A stretch of DNA of 64,000 nt from Chitinophaga skermanii (GTDB lineage Bacteria > Bacteroidota > Bacteroidia > Chitinophagales > Chitinophagaceae), in NCBI RefSeq assembly GCF_003259335.1, contig NZ_QLLL01000009.1, positions 1 through 64,000 on the forward strand. The letters run 5' to 3'. Below, one piece after another: positions 61,753 to 64,000 of the stretch. Numbering within the stretch: position 1 is the first letter of the stretch; every line of letters begins with the position of its first letter. Both the position numbers and the translations under genes were made by a program. Under the pieces are notes generated by a model. That model did no database searches and was not told where the DNA came from. It worked only from the letters and a program-made list of their open reading frames with translations.

Positions 61753-62460
61753 ATGATACAACGCCTTTGTTTAATGATATTGTTATGCTTACCTGTGTTG
61801 ACTTTCGGGCAGAAGGTTAAAGTGAAAAGCATCGAAGCTGTGTACGATAGTACCAACATTGTGGAGTTATTCGACTTGGTGAATGTTGGATTTATTTTTC
61901 ATTATGAAGATGGAAGTAGTATTAAAACAGCTGGATTCTTACACGGCAACATTCGCTGGAAATCTTTACAGGTAAGCCCTAACAACGGTACGTTCAACAA
62001 CGGTGTGTGGCATGTTAACCGCGCACAATTAATACAAGAAGGATTCAAATCTACCTTCACCATTATTCCTGCCGACGCGCCGCAAGAAAAATTAACCGCC
62101 ACTATACAGCTGCCAACCCTTACTGCTATTCGATTTAATCATTACACGGATAGTTTGAAAATTGGAATTCACTTCTATTTAAACGTAGAAGGAATTTTTA
62201 GCAGCGATAAAATTTTACCATTAGATACCAGCATCATTCGCTTCGAAAGCTCTGCTGGGCGCCTAATTGGGCAAGACCTTCTACTAGCATCGAAAGACGA
62301 TAGCATCAAATTCATCGATGTACGCGCCACCGTAAAAGCAAATAACAAGCTTACTATTGTAACGGAAATACCAATAAAACAAACCCTTTCAGCCGAAGAC
62401 TTGCGTGTAAATGCCCCTATTCAAACCGAAACCCCATCACGCAAAAAGAAAAATCAATAA
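61753..62460 (+). CDS. Exported hypothetical protein (235 aa)
   Basis: 235 residues from the ATG at 61753. The signal peptide (MIQRLCLMILLCLPVLTFGQ) is clear with this start, whereas a frame from 61723 would bury it and overlap the GH16 stop. The mature part is beta-rich (KVKSIEAVYDSTNIVELFDL, FIFHYEDGSSIKTAGFLHGN) and ends in basic SRKKKNQ. I do not recognise the family. It begins 10 bases after the GH16 stop, so it is probably in the same operon, and it may help in the envelope or with the glucanase. Confidence 0.75.
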   Translation: MIQRLCLMILLCLPVLTFGQKVKVKSIEAVYDSTNIVELFDLVNVGFIFHYEDGSSIKTAGFLHGNIRWKSLQVSPNNGTFNNGVWHVNRAQLIQEGFKSTFTIIPADAPQEKLTATIQLPTLTAIRFNHYTDSLKIGIHFYLNVEGIFSSDKILPLDTSIIRFESSAGRLIGQDLLLASKDDSIKFIDVRATVKANNKLTIVTEIPIKQTLSAEDLRVNAPIQTETPSRKKKNQ

Positions 62461-62591
62461 AAAACATCACCTCTCCAAACCCAATACCACAAACACTTTC
62501 AAGCAATTCACCAACAATACTTTTCAAAAAACTTTCGTAAAAACAACAGAATAAATTTGTTCGTTTCCTTTATTCTCTTACCTTTGCACCC

Positions 62592-62688
62592 GGCAAGTCT
62601 TATACGACCAGCTCCTACTGAACTCCCCCAGGACAGGAATGTAGCAAGGGTAGGTGGTTGTAGCGGTGCGATATAAGTAACTTGCCTT
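62592..62688 (+). ncRNA. ffs: Signal recognition particle RNA (small bacterial 4.5S type)
   Basis: An RNA of about 95 nt closed by GGCAAG / CTTGCC (62592-62597 with 62681-62686) and followed by a run of T's. The apical hairpin is CAGGACAGGAATGTAGCAAGG, containing the GGAA tetraloop and the asymmetric loop (AGGAC..GTAGCAAGG) bound by Ffh. It stands alone between the exported protein gene and the transaldolase gene, with no protein frame across it. Confidence 0.9.
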
Positions 62689-62843
62689 TTTTTATGCAAT
62701 AAATTGTCGCATAGATTTCCTCCCCTCTCCCCGCAAACTTTCTTTTTACTTACATTTGACTAAGATTTAATTGCAAAACACCGCACTATTTATCACATTT
62801 GCAGTGATACAATTGCTTGTTACAAACAACACATAATTGACAT

Positions 62844-63500
62844 ATGAAATTCTTTATTGACACCGCAAATCTTGCACAGATTAAAGAAGCGCACGAATTG
62901 GGTATCCTCGACGGCGTAACCACGAACCCATCGCTAATGGCGAAAGAAGGTATCAGTGGTGCAGACAATATTGCTAAACACTACCAAGATATCTGCGATA
63001 TCGTAGATGGCCCTGTAAGTGCAGAAGTATTATCTACCGATTTTGCCGGCATTATCGAGGAAGGTCAAAAATTAAAAGCCCTTCACCCAAACATCGTGGT
63101 GAAAGTTCCGATGATTAAAGACGGTATCAAGGCGATCAAATGGTTTTCTGAAAACAACATTAAAACCAACTGTACATTAGTATTCTCTGCCGGTCAAGCT
63201 ATCTTGGCTGCTAAAGCAGGTGCTACTTACGTGTCGCCGTTTATTGGTCGTATCGATGATAGCAACTGGGATGGTGTTGATTTGATCGCTCAAATCGCGC
63301 ACATCTATGGCGTGCAACAATTCGAAGCAAAAACTAAAATCTTGGCCGCTTCTATCCGTACACCTTTACACATTGTGAAATGTGCTGAAGCCGGTGCAGA
63401 TGTAGTTACTTGCCCATTGAGTTCTATCTTAGGTTTGTTGAAACACCCGTTGACTGACCTCGGTTTGGCGCAGTTCTTAGAAGACGCTAAAAAATTGTAA
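62844..63500 (+). CDS. fsa: Fructose-6-phosphate aldolase / transaldolase type 3B
   Basis: 218 residues of the short transaldolase family: FFIDTANLAQIKEAHELGIL, the Schiff-base Lys87 in NIVVKVPMIKDG, and NCTLVFSAGQAILAAKAGAT, YVSPFIGRIDD. Asp6 and Asn28 are also conserved. The length matches Fsa/TalC rather than the longer TalB, so activity could be fructose-6-phosphate aldolase or transaldolase. A terminator follows. Confidence 0.92.
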   Translation: MKFFIDTANLAQIKEAHELGILDGVTTNPSLMAKEGISGADNIAKHYQDICDIVDGPVSAEVLSTDFAGIIEEGQKLKALHPNIVVKVPMIKDGIKAIKWFSENNIKTNCTLVFSAGQAILAAKAGATYVSPFIGRIDDSNWDGVDLIAQIAHIYGVQQFEAKTKILAASIRTPLHIVKCAEAGADVVTCPLSSILGLLKHPLTDLGLAQFLEDAKKL

Positions 63501-63526
63501 TATATACTAGCTAAGATCTTTCAACG

Positions 63527-63562
63527 ATCCCACTGTGCGAACTTGTGCAGTGGGATTTTTTA
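63527..63562 (+). terminator. Terminator of the transaldolase gene
   Basis: The stem ATCCCACTG / CAGTGGGAT (63527-63535 with 63548-63556) is followed by TTTTTTATTTT. Confidence 0.88.
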
Positions 63563-63725
63563 TTTTCCGCAACCAAGGCGGCTCCTCCAATGTTAAACTT
63601 TGGATTACATGTTGGTTGTTCAAAATATTTACTAACTTACTACCTCGTTTAGCGATGTACCACGTTATCGAATATAACTAATAAGCCAACAAAACACTAG
63701 ATCTCATCACCATACATCAAACGGC

Positions 63726-64000
63726 ATGGAAGACAAGTATATCATGGCCCTGGACCAGGGAACAACCAGCTCGCGCGCTATCATTTTCGATCATAATGGT
63801 CAAGTTGTAGCAGTTGCACAGAAGGAATTCAAACAACATTTTCCCAAACCAGGATGGGTAGAACACGATCCCATGGAAATTTGGAGCTCACAAGCAGGTG
63901 TAACGGCCGAAGTAATCACGAAGGCACGCATCCAAGGCGACCAAATTGCTGCCATTGGTATTACCAATCAACGTGAAACAACGATTGTATGGGATAGAAA
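63726..64000 (+). CDS. glpK: Glycerol kinase, N-terminal part (cut by window edge)
   Basis: 91 residues are visible. It begins MEDKYIMALDQGTTSSRAII, the phosphate-1 loop of FGGY sugar kinases in the glycerol-kinase form, with QKEFKQHFPKPGWVEHDP and GITNQRETTIVWDR following. It would phosphorylate glycerol using ATP. The rest lies outside the window. Confidence 0.93.
   Translation, partial: MEDKYIMALDQGTTSSRAIIFDHNGQVVAVAQKEFKQHFPKPGWVEHDPMEIWSSQAGVTAEVITKARIQGDQIAAIGITNQRETTIVWDR

Overview
The window looks like the chromosome of a member of the Bacteroidota, most likely a Chitinophagaceae-type soil or water bacterium. This is inferred from gene content (STN-type TonB receptor with FecR, DUF4254 beside a GT9 glycosyltransferase, a BtuG-like B12 lipoprotein, many lipoproteins with a short lipobox), from the near absence of Shine-Dalgarno sites, and from several promoters of the Bacteroidota type (TTTG, 18-20 bases, TAnnTTTG). 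No 16S gene is present, so the genus cannot be fixed.

Layout. 1-0.8 kb: the tail of an IS3-type transposase, then intergenic repeats. 0.8-9.2 kb: a small hypothetical gene, an FtsX/MacB-type permease, a pirin, a solitary BtuG-like lipoprotein behind a cobalamin riboswitch, a GNAT acetyltransferase, two identical tRNA-Gln genes and a GT9/DUF4254 pair. 9.3-19.8 kb: an ECF sigma factor with an S41 protease lipoprotein, then a FecR / TonB receptor / beta-helix lipoprotein / lipoprotein group on the other strand, and a small secreted protein. 19.9-22.0 kb: an APC permease and an OmpH/Skp-like protein. 22.3-33.1 kb: rplK-rplA-rplJ-rplL-rpoB-rpoC with its own promoter and terminator. 33.2-52.2 kb: about 19 kb of accessory genes (DUF1579 protein, idi, an outer-membrane barrel, OsmC, two sigma-54 activators, an AraC regulator, a double-glycine peptide, and a CzcCBA-like metal efflux operon led by its two-component system). 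52.2-57.4 kb: rpsU, a Xer recombinase, hpf, four tRNAs plus a tRNA-like pseudogene, tuf, tRNA-Trp, secE and nusG. 57.5-64 kb: ribE, a nitronate monooxygenase, an MFS transporter, a GH16 glucanase, a small exported protein, the SRP RNA, an Fsa-type transaldolase and the start of glpK.

Two things stand out. First, the normally continuous tuf-secE-nusG-rplKAJL-rpoBC cluster is cut between nusG and rplK by about 19 kb, and each half has its own regulatory signals: a terminator after nusG and a promoter before rplK. Second, five intergenic arrays of degenerate repeats share almost exactly an 11-bp period (305-414, 11917-12004, 33950-34037, 59320-59448, 59479-59544). They use four different unit sequences, and the unit of the second array recurs in the third in inverted orientation. 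This looks like a class of helically phased intergenic element that ordinary annotation would not name, and it is the best candidate here for something undescribed.

Other points of interest are a B12-riboswitch-controlled BtuG without a BtuB neighbour, a FecR gene with no adjacent sigma factor, an orphan double-glycine peptide, and a perfect 16-bp inverted repeat that mirrors the -7 promoter element ahead of the tRNA-tuf operon.
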